64,000 nucleotides of DNA from Pachyseris speciosa (lineage: Eukaryota > Cnidaria > Anthozoa > Scleractinia > Pachyseridae). The position numbers were made by a program, and so were the translations under genes. The notes under the pieces are model-generated. The model was not told the origin of the DNA, ran no database searches, and saw only the letters and a program-made list of their open reading frames with translations. The stretch covers positions 1,243,501-1,307,500 of the forward strand of contig JAEMWC010000049.1 in NCBI GenBank assembly GCA_016490735.1, written 5' to 3'. Positions 52,000-63,025 of the stretch are shown here, one piece after another. Numbering within the stretch: the stretch's first letter is position 1; each line of letters begins with the position of its first letter.

Positions 52000-53100
52000 A
52001 CTCATTACTCGAGCTTCGTAGAGCGCCTGAGGTTAAAATTATCGTCCGTTCTTCTTTTCGTTCTTCGTCGTCGAATTTCATCCACAAAGCTCACTTCCGG
52101 CGTTTCTGCGCAAGCGCTAACTAACTAAAATCAGATAAGATCTCACAACAGCAAGAATGATGCCTGTTGTCACGTATCGGAAAACGTCGATTCACCTTGT
52201 GTCTTTGAAGTCTGAACACCCCTGAGACTTTGAGAGGTAGTTTATTTACTATTTTTTCACAATATCTCAATTTCTGGACATTAGTTTTTAAATGATAAGC
52301 GATTAGTTGTTACTTGCGTGACTTGAAACTGATCGCAGAAACGTTCCTTTCTTATGTTTCACTTGACCCTGGATTGACGAAATGTAAACAGTTACACCGT
52401 GCTAATTATTTTTCTCCTCAAATTTCGCCGAGACTCCATTAACGTTTATGCGAAAAAATCCTGCATCGTTCGATAAGCGTTTCCTTTCTCAAACAAATAT
52501 CCATCGAAGCGAAAACAAGTGTGCTTAGTTTTTTTTGGAATGAATACACTATTTTTATGCAATTATAATATGATATACCTCTGTGGTCTAGAGGTCATTG
52601 TCATTGTCCTGCCTCTGACGCAGATAACTTCTATTTGAGGCACATACCGCGGGCTTTCTTTTTTTTTTTTTTTCGTTTCTCTTTTACTTCTTCTTTTGAA
52701 ATATTTTTTACAAGTGTTATAAATTATTGTTCTTAATGGTTGAGCTGTAAAGCAATTTTGTAGTTCTAGAGGGAGATATGTTGATAGGGGTCTAAAGAAA
52801 TAGACTCCAACACAAGCTTTAGTGCAATGCATACGATGTAAGAAAGACAAACTTTTCTCTTTTCTTTTGTTTAGCGCTAAATTAGGGATACAATACTGTT
52901 TTTTGCAAGCCCGAGTTTAGGCTAATTGTAGCTTCTTGTTTTCTTTGTTGTTTCGATTTCTGTTCCCATCATACACTACCATTGAATATTTGTCAGAAAT
53001 CACTGTGAATCGCCTTCTGAAGGGAATAGGTTGGTGATCCAAAGATAAATGAGGCAGTAAGTTGTTGTTATTTCCCTGCTCATCCTTTACAACCATATTA
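52000..53100. other. Intron 3 of copy B, no gene recognised
   Basis: No recognised coding region. A block near 53025-53095 (GGTGATCCAAAGATAAATGA) repeats 51721-51790, showing a further shared repeat family. Confidence 0.5.
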
Positions 53101-53114
53101 TATATCCACAATTG

Positions 53115-53118
<4 letters not shown>

Positions 53119-53182
<64 letters not shown>
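53119..53182. repeat. AT dinucleotide run with inverted flanks
   Basis: About 30 TA units flanked by CCACAATTGAATATTA and its complement (about 53094 and 53178), so the locus can form a long hairpin. It lies at the end of a Penelope fragment. Confidence 0.9.
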
Positions 53183-53184
<2 letters not shown>

Positions 53185-53229
53185 CAATTGTGGAGTCGGA
53201 CTAGTTCAAACACATTTATTTGCAATCTT

Positions 53230-55080
53230 CAGGCAACTGACAACAATAACGGTTACATTTAAAGATATACAAAATTTGAAAATATGGAACAATGCTTACT
53301 GGCGTGACATGCCAAGATGTAATTGGTCGACTGAAGCACTAAGCGTTGAGCAATCACGGTATTTAACAGGAATTTCTTAGAATGTCTACAGATCGATGTC
53401 AGTTCATTTCTATGATTAAGTGTCGACATTTCTGGTGTACATATTATAAAATATTTTTCCCACAGACACAGATTACATTTTTTGTTGATATTTGAATACG
53501 ATCTGGCTTGCCTTACTTTTCGCCACTTAATACACCGAATGTAAATATCGCGGACCACTCGGTCTGCGCCCGGGACGAGCTACATGAAATCGAGGCTAGT
53601 CAGGCTTTGATGTTTTGTTTTGCAGAAAAGTCTTGGTTCGTTGTAGATCTGGTCTGTTTAATTTCGCTGTGCGTACGAGTTGCTGTGTTTCTGAATGCCT
53701 CGAGGAAGGATAAAAATCTTCCACCATTCACCTCTAAGGCAAAATAGTGGATTAATGCAATTCGTTGAGACGAAGAAAAGGAGTTCAGGATCGCCGCGGG
53801 AACTTAAGTTTGTTCGCTCATGTCCGATCATCATTTCAGGATAGAAGATCTTAGAAAAATCGGTTCAATGACGAGCTTATGTGGTGTCTGGTGGTGTTCC
53901 AACACGATTTGCATGGCCAGTACCTTCCCCAAGGTAAAGAAAAGCTCCTCTCGAAAGACATCCTCTGTCCCCATAGAAGAAGTTTTTGTTTACGTTCGCG
54001 TCCACTCGCACGGAATCGCACGACACAAATACTACAGGGTAGTAACCAAGCGAATGAACTTCAACTGCCCCGTCATTGAAGCCAGTAAAAACATTCAGCC
54101 AAATAACAACGACTTGGAGGTAAATGCGATCGCTTACACATTTTCTAAGATTTTCCAGGCTGAACTTAAACAGTTCCTTCGGAGATATAGTCAACTCCTT
54201 TCCTTCGTCAGTTTTCCCCTAAGAGGTAAATGGGGAAACTGAGAAAAACACTTTCTCTGCTGTGGAAGATTTCACTCCCTTCTGGTGGCATTCAGGAACA
54301 CAAAAACGCGTAGGGAGGGCGAAACAAAACGAGCCAAATCGACGTCGAACGAACTAGCCTTTCTGGGGATGTCAAAATAAAACATCGAAGCCTTACTAGC
54401 CTCGCTTTTATGCGACTCGTCCCGGGCGCCGACCGAGTGGTCCGCCATATTTGCATTCGGTGTATTTCGCAATTGATTTTTCGATCTTTCAGACTCCATA
54501 TGTGCTTGCTGAGTTCGGTTACATTTTTGTATCGTTCGTTCCTGAAGGAGCATGTGTGGTTTCTGTAACGTTCTTTGAATGTTGTGTCACACAGTCCGAT
54601 ATAAGTCTTTCTGGATTGCGGGGTGACAACCTCTGCTTGGTAGATAATGTTTCGCACATTACAATTCCGTTTAGGGGGCAAGATTTCTTTTTCCGGCAAT
54701 TACACGCGCTATTGGTTTCTTCTGATGGATTTAAGGGTTTGCCAATTTGAGCTTTGTTGTGGCTGGAGATTATCGTCTTTACGTTATTCATACAGCTATA
54801 CCTCAGTTTAAGAGTGTTCCGGTTAAAGATTTTGTGGAGTGGATTGGATTTAGGAAAGTGCCGATCAACAAGTGAAAGGAAGCATTTGCCGACTTGGGTT
54901 TCTACATTTTTACTGTATGGCGGGTTGAACCACGTTATGTTTCTTTGACGGTTTCTTTTCGCTCGTGGTGCATCGGGAGTTGTTTCTTTGTAGGACAGGT
55001 TGTAGTTGTAGCCACTTTTGTTAAGCGCGTCTTGGTACGTACTTTTGGCCTTGTCAAAACATTCCTTGTCAGATGATATT
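53230..55080 (-). pseudogene. Penelope-like element remnant (GIY-YIG region) with nested insertion
   Basis: Read leftward: [19 protein letters not shown] (linker Cys cluster, about 54715), [23 protein letters not shown] (GIY-YIG core, about 54650) and [15 protein letters not shown], up to SLKDRKIN; then a 930-base element; then [21 protein letters not shown] and the C terminus to about 53350. A second, uninterrupted copy of this part is at 57105-57493. No reverse transcriptase core is kept. Confidence 0.75.
53533..54462. mobile_element. 930-bp element with about 190-bp inverted ends inside Penelope GIY-YIG region
   Basis: The ends start CACCGAATG and are inverted copies over about 190 bases (53533-53720 and 54275-54462), flanked by TA on both sides (53531-53532 and 54463-54464). 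The sister at 57290-57320 shows the empty site. TA duplication suggests a Tc1/mariner-type mobiliser. The centre has a plus-strand frame (53820-54242) without recognised domain. The arms each read an HS-rich 60-residue frame; these are mirror images, not separate genes. Confidence 0.65.
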
Positions 55081-55086
55081 TTCGAA

Positions 55087-55088
<2 letters not shown>

Positions 55089-55149
<61 letters not shown>
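55089..55149. repeat. AT dinucleotide run
   Basis: About 30 AT units at the 5' side of the Penelope remnant. Confidence 0.95.
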
Positions 55150-55152
<3 letters not shown>

Positions 55153-55323
55153 GGTTGAAGGTGCTTCCTGGGCCAACGAAAGATGTAGAACCAAAAGGAT
55201 CACTGATGATTCACAGTCCTGATTCGGCGAATAATAAAAACCAGTTAAAAATTAAAGAGACCGAAAATGGACAACTTTTGGTTCAAAAAAGATAAAAAAT
55301 TTAAAAATTTATGAATAAAAACG

Positions 55324-55347
55324 TTTCGGTCTCTCGACCTTCGTCAG
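55324..55347 (-). ncRNA. Hammerhead-type ribozyme motif
   Basis: Minus strand: CTGACGA, stem AGGTC/GACC with GAGA loop, then GAAAC. All core bases are present. It lies 520 bases beyond the end of the Penelope frame 55870-56478 on the same strand. Confidence 0.6.
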
Positions 55348-55869
55348 TTACAAACAGAATATTAAAAACCTACGACTTAAATACGCTTTTACAACGATGG
55401 TTACAAATTACATACAAGTTACGTAACTCAGACAATGATAGTGGTAACGAAAATGAAACGAAAAACAATAGGTGTACAAAGAGTATGAAACAACTACGGT
55501 AAATTAACAGGATGTGAAATAACAAAAATAATAGAACTAGTGATAAATGTTATGTAATAGTCGCAGCGCAACAGGTTCCCCATCGAGGGCCTCTGAATCA
55601 ACATACCTGTCAGTATCATAACATCCCTAATGAGGGCCCTTAAACAATAAGTAATAACTTCCCAACAAAGGGCCTTTGAATGACATGGCTAGCACAAAAA
55701 TAACAGAATCCCCAAAAGAGGGCCCCTGAGCGCTGAAACAACTACAAGTGCTAAAGATTACAATTAATGAGTCGGTACGCCCTGACTTATTAAAATATAT
55801 ATATAAATAAATTCATTACCAATACGCACCTTAAGAAAATCGCAACCTATTGTCCAAACTCTGCTGAAA

Positions 55870-56478
55870 TTAAGTGTAATGGATGCGGTTTTTTGAATGA
55901 AATTCTTGTCTTTTATTAAGTCCATAAGGTGAAAGGGAAAATAACTGCGCACTCCAGTATGCTTCTTTCGTAATTAATAACTGTTCAGTGTTTTCGGACG
56001 TGTTAGTTTGGATTTGATCGATACATTGAAATGTAAAGTCCGATAGCACGTGTGGAGTTCGGTTGAAGTGTGTGGCGACCTCGCAAGTCTTCTTATTGGT
56101 TCTCATGGACGATTTGTGATTTCTAAATCTAACTTTAAATTCCGTGGTGGTCGAGCCAACATACTGGAGATTGCATTTCTTACAATGAACCAGATAAATC
56201 ACATTTGAGGAATTACACGAAAGTTTCTGCCGAACAAAATAGGTTTTACCAGTTTGTGCGCTAGAAAAAGTTTGGGAGCTGACAAAGAAGTTCTTGCAAA
56301 GATCGCATCTAGATTTATCACATGTGAAACAGCCGGCTGTGGATGCTGTATTTGATTGAAGCGAGCTCTTACTGCACTTAGAAGGTGCCAAAATTTCTTT
56401 GAGGTTCTTAGGTCTGCGGAAAGATGAAATAATAGAATTCGGTGGGAAAAGCTCCCTAAGTTTTGGAGATGAAAGCAA
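55870..56478 (-). pseudogene. Penelope-like element, linker and GIY-YIG fragment
   Basis: 202 codons. GCFTCDKSRCDLCKNF is the Cys-rich linker, NVIYLVHCKKCNLQYVGSTTT with VRFRNHKSS the GIY-YIG core, and ATHFN follows. No reverse transcriptase upstream; the conserved reading probably extends rightward to about 56640 in broken form. A different subfamily from the 13-18 kb pair. Confidence 0.8.
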
Positions 56479-56657
56479 AAGATGAATATGCTTCTAGATT
56501 AACCCATTAATAGACGGTAAATTGGGATTATATGTGAGAACAAAAGGAAAAATCTTTTTAGACTCCTTGACTTTGGCTTTAAGTAAGTCATTTCTCGGAA
56601 TATTCGCTGCCCTAAAAAATTCACGTGAGACCAATTCTGCCAATTCTCAATGAGACC

Positions 56658-56745
<88 letters not shown>
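56658..56745. repeat. CT then TA dinucleotide run
   Basis: About 37 CT units then TATA. The serine/leucine-rich frame over it is not a gene. Confidence 0.95.
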
Positions 56746-56746
<1 letters not shown>

Positions 56747-56801
56747 GAAAGAAAGTATGTGGAGACGGACTAGATCAAACACATATATTTGCTACTCCGA
56801 G

Positions 56802-56830
56802 TTTCATGCTTCTCTCGAAACAATCATCAG
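56802..56830 (-). ncRNA. Hammerhead-like motif (weak stem II)
   Basis: Minus strand: CTGATGA, an arm TTGTTTC/GAAGCA with GAGA loop (one G-T pair), then GAAAC. Related in sequence to the motif at 57607. Possibly degenerate. Confidence 0.4.
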
Positions 56831-57044
56831 GCAACTGCCCGAGAATAACGAATACATACAATATATACACATTTGAAAAGTAGGAACAATACCTTCTAGC
56901 GTGACGTGACGTGACGTGTCGTGACGTAGCAAATATATGTGTTTGATCTAGTCCGTCTCCACAAACTTTCTTTCTATACCAAGCTCTGGTTTACCCATTG
57001 AGCACTTTTATAGCAGATGAAGAGTTCAATTTTTCCTCTACTAG

Positions 57045-57045
<1 letters not shown>

Positions 57046-57101
<56 letters not shown>
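57046..57101. repeat. AT dinucleotide run
   Basis: About 27 AT units just upstream of the Penelope fragment at 57105. Confidence 0.95.
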
Positions 57102-57104
<3 letters not shown>

Positions 57105-57105
<1 letters not shown>

Positions 57106-57493
57106 GGGGGGAAATGTGCGGAACATTATCTACCAAGCAGAGGTCGTCACCCCGCAATCCAAAGAGACTTATATCGGACTGTGTGACACAACATTCAAAG
57201 AACGTTACAGAAACCACACATGCTCCTTCAGGAACGAAAGATACAAAAATGTAACCGAACTCAGCAAGCACATATGGAGTCTGAAAGATCGAAAAATCAA
57301 TTACGTAATTAAGTGGCGAAAAGTAAGGCAAGCCAGATCGTATTCAAATATCAACAAAAAATGTAATCTGTGTCTGTGGGAAAAATATTTTATAATATGT
57401 AAACCAGAAATGTCGACACTTAATCATAGAAATGAACTGACATCGATCTGTAGACATTCTAAGAAATTCCTGTTAAATACCGTGATTGCTTAA
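57105..57493 (+). pseudogene. Penelope-like GIY-YIG fragment, uninterrupted copy
   Basis: [38 protein letters not shown], then [21 protein letters not shown] and [14 protein letters not shown], ending with TAA at 57493. Same subfamily as 53230-55080 and gives its empty site. 5' truncated at the AT run. Confidence 0.8.
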
Positions 57494-57606
57494 CGTTTAG
57501 TGCTTCCGTCGACCAATTACATCTTGGCATGTCACGCCAGTAAGCATTGTTCCATATTTTCAAATTTTGTATATCTTTTAATGTAACCGTTATTGTTGTC
57601 AGTTGC

Positions 57607-57635
57607 CTGATGATTGCTTCGTGAGAGGTATGAAA
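57607..57635 (+). ncRNA. Hammerhead-like motif
   Basis: CTGATGA, stem TGCTTC/GAGGTA (with G-T pairs) and a short loop, then GAAAC. It follows the Penelope frame ending at 57493 by 114 bases, as expected for this class. Confidence 0.45.
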
Positions 57636-57839
57636 CTCGGAGTAGCAAATAAATGTGTTTGAATTAGTCCGACTCCACAATTGAATATTATATTCACAGC
57701 TCTGGTTTTTCCATTGAGCACTTTTATAGCAGATGAAGTCTTTATATATATAAAGAAACTGTAAACTTCTGTGTCGAATGATGATACTAAAAACAATGAA
57801 AACCCAAAGTCTTCTGTTACTTTGCTTTTGCGCTACGCG

Positions 57840-57864
57840 TTTCACCGCTGTTGCGGTTCTTCAG
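57840..57864 (-). ncRNA. Hammerhead-type ribozyme motif
   Basis: Minus strand: CTGAAGA, stem ACCGC/GCGGT, then GAAAC. A strong core. It lies 119 bases beyond the Penelope frame end at 57959 on the same strand. Confidence 0.6.
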
Positions 57865-57958
57865 GCATAGCAAAGTGTGTTTATTGACGTATTGCGTCAC
57901 AGATGTAATTGTAATTACAATTATAATGCCTATTGTAATTCTAAGCGCGCGCGAGCAA

Positions 57959-58577
57959 TTAGCGTAATTTCAAATCATTAAGAACGGGTTTATACTTCAA
58001 AATAAAAAACCTCTCTTTGTTCTTTCTCATGCCCTCTGAGGGGCTGAGAATCTTATAAAACGGAAAGATAGTGAACTGAGGTGTCAATCCCGCAGCACAT
58101 TCATCAATATGCTTGCTGACTCCTAGCATACATGTGTGCGGGTCTCTAATTTGCTGTTTATGAACTGTCACTATTTCTCAGGACATCACCCGTTTCTCCT
58201 ATGTAATTATGTCCACATCCTGCACATGTTATTACGTAAATCAAATTCGTTGAGGTGCAGTTCATCGAGTGCTTTATCCGAAATTCTTTACCCTGTTTCA
58301 AATAGGGGCATGTTCCGCAACGTTTTGTTTCACAAATTTTAACTTCCGGATTAGTGTCCTTTTGCCCGGAGAAATAGGAGTTTGTTAGCATCCGTTTGAG
58401 GTTTCTGGGTTGTCGCTGACTGTGAATTACTTTAGTCTTGCTCATAATGGATTTTAATGAGGAGTTTTGGTTCAACATGGGAAGTGTTTTCCTGACCAGC
58501 TGAAATACTTGCGGATTGTTGGGATTGTAAGTTGTTACCAGACAGAGGAGGTTATTTTCGCTAGCTTGTTCTCTCAC
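57959..58577 (-). pseudogene. Penelope-like GIY-YIG fragment, frameshifted
   Basis: The first part (58577-58165) has RRNLKRML-like basic residues, ETKRCGTCPYL (linker), and NLIYVITCAGCGHNYIGETGD, the GIY-YIG core. Near 58168 the frame shifts to HKQQIRDPHTCMLGVSKHID and an FYKI end at 57959. 5' part missing. A third subfamily in this cluster. Confidence 0.8.
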
Positions 58578-58733
58578 CCTTCTTAACTTGGATTGTTACG
58601 TTGAATCGGGTACGTAACTTCTGTCACTCACCTTTTCAGTATTTGTTAATCACCTGACTTATATAAGCTAGGACCTCAGACTAGCACTACCATTGTAAAT
58701 AGTTTTTAGTTCTTAGTTTTTAAACTTTTTAAT

Positions 58734-58757
58734 CTGAAGAAGGCTGAACAGCCGAAA
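58734..58757 (+). ncRNA. Hammerhead-type ribozyme motif
   Basis: CTGAAGA, stem GGCTG/CAGCC with AA loop, then GAAACGTC, where GTC is a usual cleavage triplet. No Penelope coding frame is left on this strand upstream, so it is a solo end. Confidence 0.6.
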
Positions 58758-59138
58758 CGTCATTACATTCGTCAGATCAGCTAGAAGTTCGCCCCACTGT
58801 CCTTATTTCTTATTTATCTGCAAATTCACGTGGTGGTATAGTATCCTTCGGATCATATATATATATGTATATATAGCTGAGTGGCAATCTGTGTTTGCAG
58901 GGTTCGGTAATTAGATACAACTCGCTGTGACTCACTCTCAATGTGCGCGCAGCGCGCGCGTTGGGCTTGCTACAATTTAGTCCGGGAACTTATTGGCGTT
59001 GGCTTATCACCCAATGTTTGACATCACTATAAGCGCGGTATTCTCATTAGCTTTACGAATGAGTTAATATTAATTGCTAATGTCTCTGCTTATTCAGTTA
59101 ATTAGTGGCCTCATGTGGTTTGTTGCCATTTCTTTCAG

Positions 59139-59497
59139 GGCTGGAGTTCGCCTATTCTCAAGCTCCCAAACACATGAAAGGTGTAGTGATGGGATGTTTT
59201 TTGATCACCACTGCATTGGGAAGCTACGTCACTAGTCTTCTTGTTGTTATAGTTAGATCAGCTTGCAACGGTGTTTGGTATCCGAGCAAGAATCCTAATG
59301 AAGGAAAACTGGAAAACTTCTTTTTCTTATTAGCTGGACTAATGATGATCACTTTTTTCGTTTTTCTCTTGATTGCTCGCTCGTATAAATATAAGACCCC
59401 AACAACACCAAAGAGGGAAACAGATAACAATGGCTGCTGGGTGGACACACCCCAAATTACACCATTACATATACCCGACCTTGCTATTTTGAATTAA
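59139..59497 (+). CDS. SLC15-like peptide transporter copy B, last exon
   Basis: Begins after TTTCAG at 59133-59138 and ends TAA at 59495-59497. LEFAYSQAPKHMKGVVMG and FFFLLAGLMMITFFVFLLIA match copy A; the tail differs. A deletion of about 135 bases relative to copy A (its 3690-3825) removed the old stop, and the frame now ends HIPDLAILN in what is 3' flank in copy A. Confidence 0.86.
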
Positions 59498-60234
59498 TGG
59501 CTTATTACTTGAATTCGCAGAAAGGAAACATTACCCCCGGCTAAAAAATAATGAAAAGTAGTATTATCAGTGACAATTAACTTTCGCTAAATGATTAGTC
59601 TAAATCTACCAGCGTTCTATCACGAATGCCGTTCTTTGACTGGCTACGCTACTCGCTATCTATTCTGTAATAGATATTAAGCAGCAGTTGTGAACAAAAT
59701 TAATGGCGGCCGCTTCTTCGCATTTTCGAAGTGTCTGCGAGGAGGGTTTAGATAATTTACTTGTTTGGTTTTGAACGACGGGTGTATTTATACTGAAACA
59801 ATTAGATTATTCGCTCTCGATCTAGCTCGAGCTCATAATCCAACTCTTAAGTACAATATCGTTATTATTAATTACCCTGGGTGAACGCAAATATGTTTTA
59901 GTGTTTATCTATTCATGTCTTGTAGCTATAGTACTCTGGTCATGTTTCACTTGAAAGGAAATCACAGCATTTAATGCATCGTTTAATACAAAAATACGCC
60001 ATCCTAAGAGAGAGTAATTTTAAAGTTAAAAGGCTTTAATATTATTGTTTATATCTTTGCACATAGATTTTCCTTTTACTTATCTATAGTCTATTTATCT
60101 TAATTGTTGTAATTTTTATTCAATATTTTTATTTTTAGAGGGCCACTAGGGAGAATACTTTTATAGTAATAGGTGTTACCCTCTTTAAGATTATTGATTG
60201 ATTTTGTCTCGTGCACGAACTCTCAAGTCGAATA
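59498..60234. other. 3' flank of copy B
   Basis: Co-linear with 3840-4200 and 4660-4760 downstream of copy A, without the tandem array at 4231. No gene. Confidence 0.6.
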
Positions 60235-60905
60235 CCAATATACCATCCACGTGTAACCTTTGGAGGCTGCCGAACACCACAAATACCTCTGTGTAACTCT
60301 GTCCAGTGATATATTAAACTGGAACAAACATATTGCTGGTACTATAGGCAAGGCCAATAGATCTCTTGGCTTCATAAGAGGAAACTTACATAAGTGCCAA
60401 GAAAAAGTAAAAGAGCAAGCCTACTTCAGTTTGCTATAGTTAGACCGCAGCTTGAATACGGATGCTGTGCATAGGACCCTCATAATCAGAAACAGATAAA
60501 GGGCATTGAAAGTGTGCAGAGAAGAGCGGCACTCTTTGTGAAAAATGAATATAGCACCACTCCTGGTACTGTCACAAAACTTTTGAATGGTTTGAAATGG
60601 CCAACACTCGAAAAAAGAAGGCAAATGGCACGACTTACAATGATGTTTAAAGTGATTTCTGGTCAGTCGGCAGAGCAAAGTCCATCCTACATCTTAGCTA
60701 AGAAGAGGCAGGGTACCAGACAGTTCCATCCCAAGAATTTATCGAAGTCAGTGGAAGGACAGACAAATTTAAACCAAGAGAGGATAAACACAGTTTTCTA
60801 GCGCGCAAAATTAGGGACTAAACCTTATTAGCAAACCACATTGAAGAACAAACAGTGGAGGCTTTTGAAAAGGCCGCCATGAGCTATGTCTGAGTGACGC
60901 TGAAC
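60235..60905 (+). pseudogene. LINE remnant, duplicate of 4711-5452
   Basis: Same reverse-transcriptase C-terminal relic (QRRAALFVKNEY, WPTLEKRRQMARL), with its own indels. Duplicated together with the transporter gene. Confidence 0.7.
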
Positions 60906-61532
60906 CCCGCCGGGCACTTGCACTCACTTGCACCTAGTTGTAGAGTTTAACACAGCACCTGCACTTCTGCACATCTGTAGTGATGGGCTGTGCCCTTTGC
61001 GGATTATTCAATTAGAATTAGAATTAGAATTAGAATTTATTTTTAGATTTCCACAAAGTTGTTGAAATATAAATTATCACGCAGTGGTAGCTTTCTGTTT
61101 CAAAGTTGCAAAAACTCCAGTTTTGAAGTTAAAGGCAACACAAATTCCTCTTCAATATATTAATAAGGTGTTTAAGTAAACTTAAAAAAGACATTATTAA
61201 ATTAGCTCCAAATGTTTATCTATCTTAGATGAAAAGGGAACACTAGGGATCTCCAACTGTCGTCCATTTCTTTTTCAGTTTGTCCTTGCGGGGCTAATGT
61301 TAGCCGGCTTACACTTGTAACAGTTGAGGTACACAACCGCTTCATTGTGATATATGTCTTTGTGTTGCCAGTAATGAACGCTTCGACATCATGAAACGTT
61401 TGCTGATCAAGAAACTTTGCAAGCTGTTAGTGATGACGAAATGCGTTCTTTTTGCCTTAAACACGTTGAGCGTTGTTGAATAGAATACTGAACCCGGCTC
61501 TAACACCCGGCCCCTTTTAATTTCCCAATTTA
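60906..61532. other. 3' flank of copy B, no gene
   Basis: Matches copy A flank at 5453-6110. Nothing coding. Confidence 0.55.
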
Positions 61533-61814
61533 GAGCGCTTTTCAATTGAGTATCGTAAAACCAAAACCAAAGCAATTACTTTTACCAATCACAACGGTCG
61601 CAAACAGCGCAATGGGCCAATCAGAATACAAAGCAATTACATGTAGCCGACGCAAAGCGCGGGAAAATGCGCGCGTGCAAGTCACGATTGGTTTTGGTTT
61701 TGCTTCTCATTGATTGAGAAAGTGGCGCGAGTTTTCCTGGCCAATCACAGAGCGAAGCAATGCAAAACTAAAGCAAAACGAGAATTACTTTCGACACTCA
61801 ATTGAAAACCGCTC
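61533..61814. mobile_element. MITE with TA duplication
   Basis: The ends GAGCG-CTTTTCAATTGAGT and the complementary ACTCAATTGAAAACCGCTC are flanked by TA (61531-61532 and 61815-61816). The interior has AAAGCAATTAC and CCAATCAC words in both orientations. No coding frame; absent from copy A. Confidence 0.65.
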
Positions 61815-62164
61815 TATCGGACAGCAATCGTCGCATTTGCTAATGCGAAAATGTTGACCTGTGTATCACTGGCTTCGGTGCGTATGAATGTAGTTTAAAA
61901 CTACATTCATTATCATTGAAATAACGACTGTTAATTATAAAAAAAATATATAATATGGGAGTAGATCACTTGTAAGAATAGAGTTATCTAATAAAAAAAT
62001 GACAGAAACATGTATCGTTATTTTAGAGTTTCCATTTTGAATTAATCATAATGTATCATTTATACGGCATAGGTAACACCTATTGCTTTAATTATGAGCT
62101 TTGATTTGTTGTGTTCACTGGGGCGTTGGTCGACTAGATTTTACTGATAATTTGGTTGATCAAG

Positions 62165-62195
<31 letters not shown>

Positions 62196-62213
62196 GGATT
62201 CGATTAGCTGACG

Positions 62214-62237
62214 TTTCGAGCGTCAGCCCTTCGTCGG
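62214..62237 (-). ncRNA. Hammerhead-like motif with a core substitution
   Basis: Minus strand: CCGACGA (expected CTGACGA), an AGGGC-TGACGCTC arm, then GAAACGTC. The U to C change in the core would be expected to destroy activity. It lies 65 bases from the 3' end of the inserted element. Confidence 0.4.
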
Positions 62238-62333
62238 AGCGAATCAAGGAATTGTGGGTTGTGTATGGTTTATATACAGAATATGGAGCTACGCTATTGG
62301 TGGTAACATGGTAACGTGAGAAAAAAGAATAGA

Positions 62334-63025
62334 TTAATTGAATGAAAAGCGCTCGTTGATACCGTGGGGATTAAGAAGGCCGATTTGAAAGATCAAGTTT
62401 TGCTCGAGATTTTTACGGCTTCCCGTGGTACCTTGACGTAGGGAAAGGCCGGAGATCGACATGTGCTTTTTGGAATGGCTAAGGCAGGAGATTAAAATGC
62501 CGAGCCACTGGTTTGGATGCATCTTTGTCATCTTTCTCAACATCACCGACGTAGATGTTCTCCGAATCGGTCACCCAGTCGTCTTCCTGTTTCGCCGATG
62601 TATAACTTTTTGCATAATGTACAAGTTATGCAATAGATAAAATTTGCGGGGGTACACGTGAAACGATCAGTGATCTTAAAAGATGGCTTAGCGCCCGATA
62701 GTTTGTCAGTGTTTTGAATGAAAGGACAAGTTTTACATCGCGAGCGCGCGCATTTAAAGGTGCCAGGTTGCTCAGTTGTTTTAAATGGGCTTCTGACTAG
62801 AAAGTTAGCAGCTTCTGGATAATTTTGCAGCATTTTAAAGTTACTCAGAATGATGGCTTTAACTGGTTTATCATGCGGGTGAAATGTGAGGGTAAATGGA
62901 ATTCTGTCATTCTTTTCCTTTTGTGACGTCTGTAGTGCTGACTGTTGATCAAATTGCTGGGCGCGGTGATGGCCCGATTGAACCACAGAATCAGGATAGC
63001 CGCGTTTCTCGAAGAACTGGCACAT
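62334..63025 (-). pseudogene. Penelope-like GIY-YIG part of the 62-64 kb insertion
   Basis: CARSRCKTCPFIQ (linker) and NFIYCITCTLCKKLYIGETGRR with RFGEHLRR. The frame then shifts near 62545, and the C terminus reads in another frame to about 62490. Confidence 0.8.

Noticed and set aside
54272..54553. Separate gene encoded in the right arm of the 53-54 kb element
   Set aside because: It is the mirror of the left-arm frame and runs into the Penelope frame; inverted-repeat artefact.
56650..56883. Leucine/serine-repeat protein
   Set aside because: Frame produced by the CT run.
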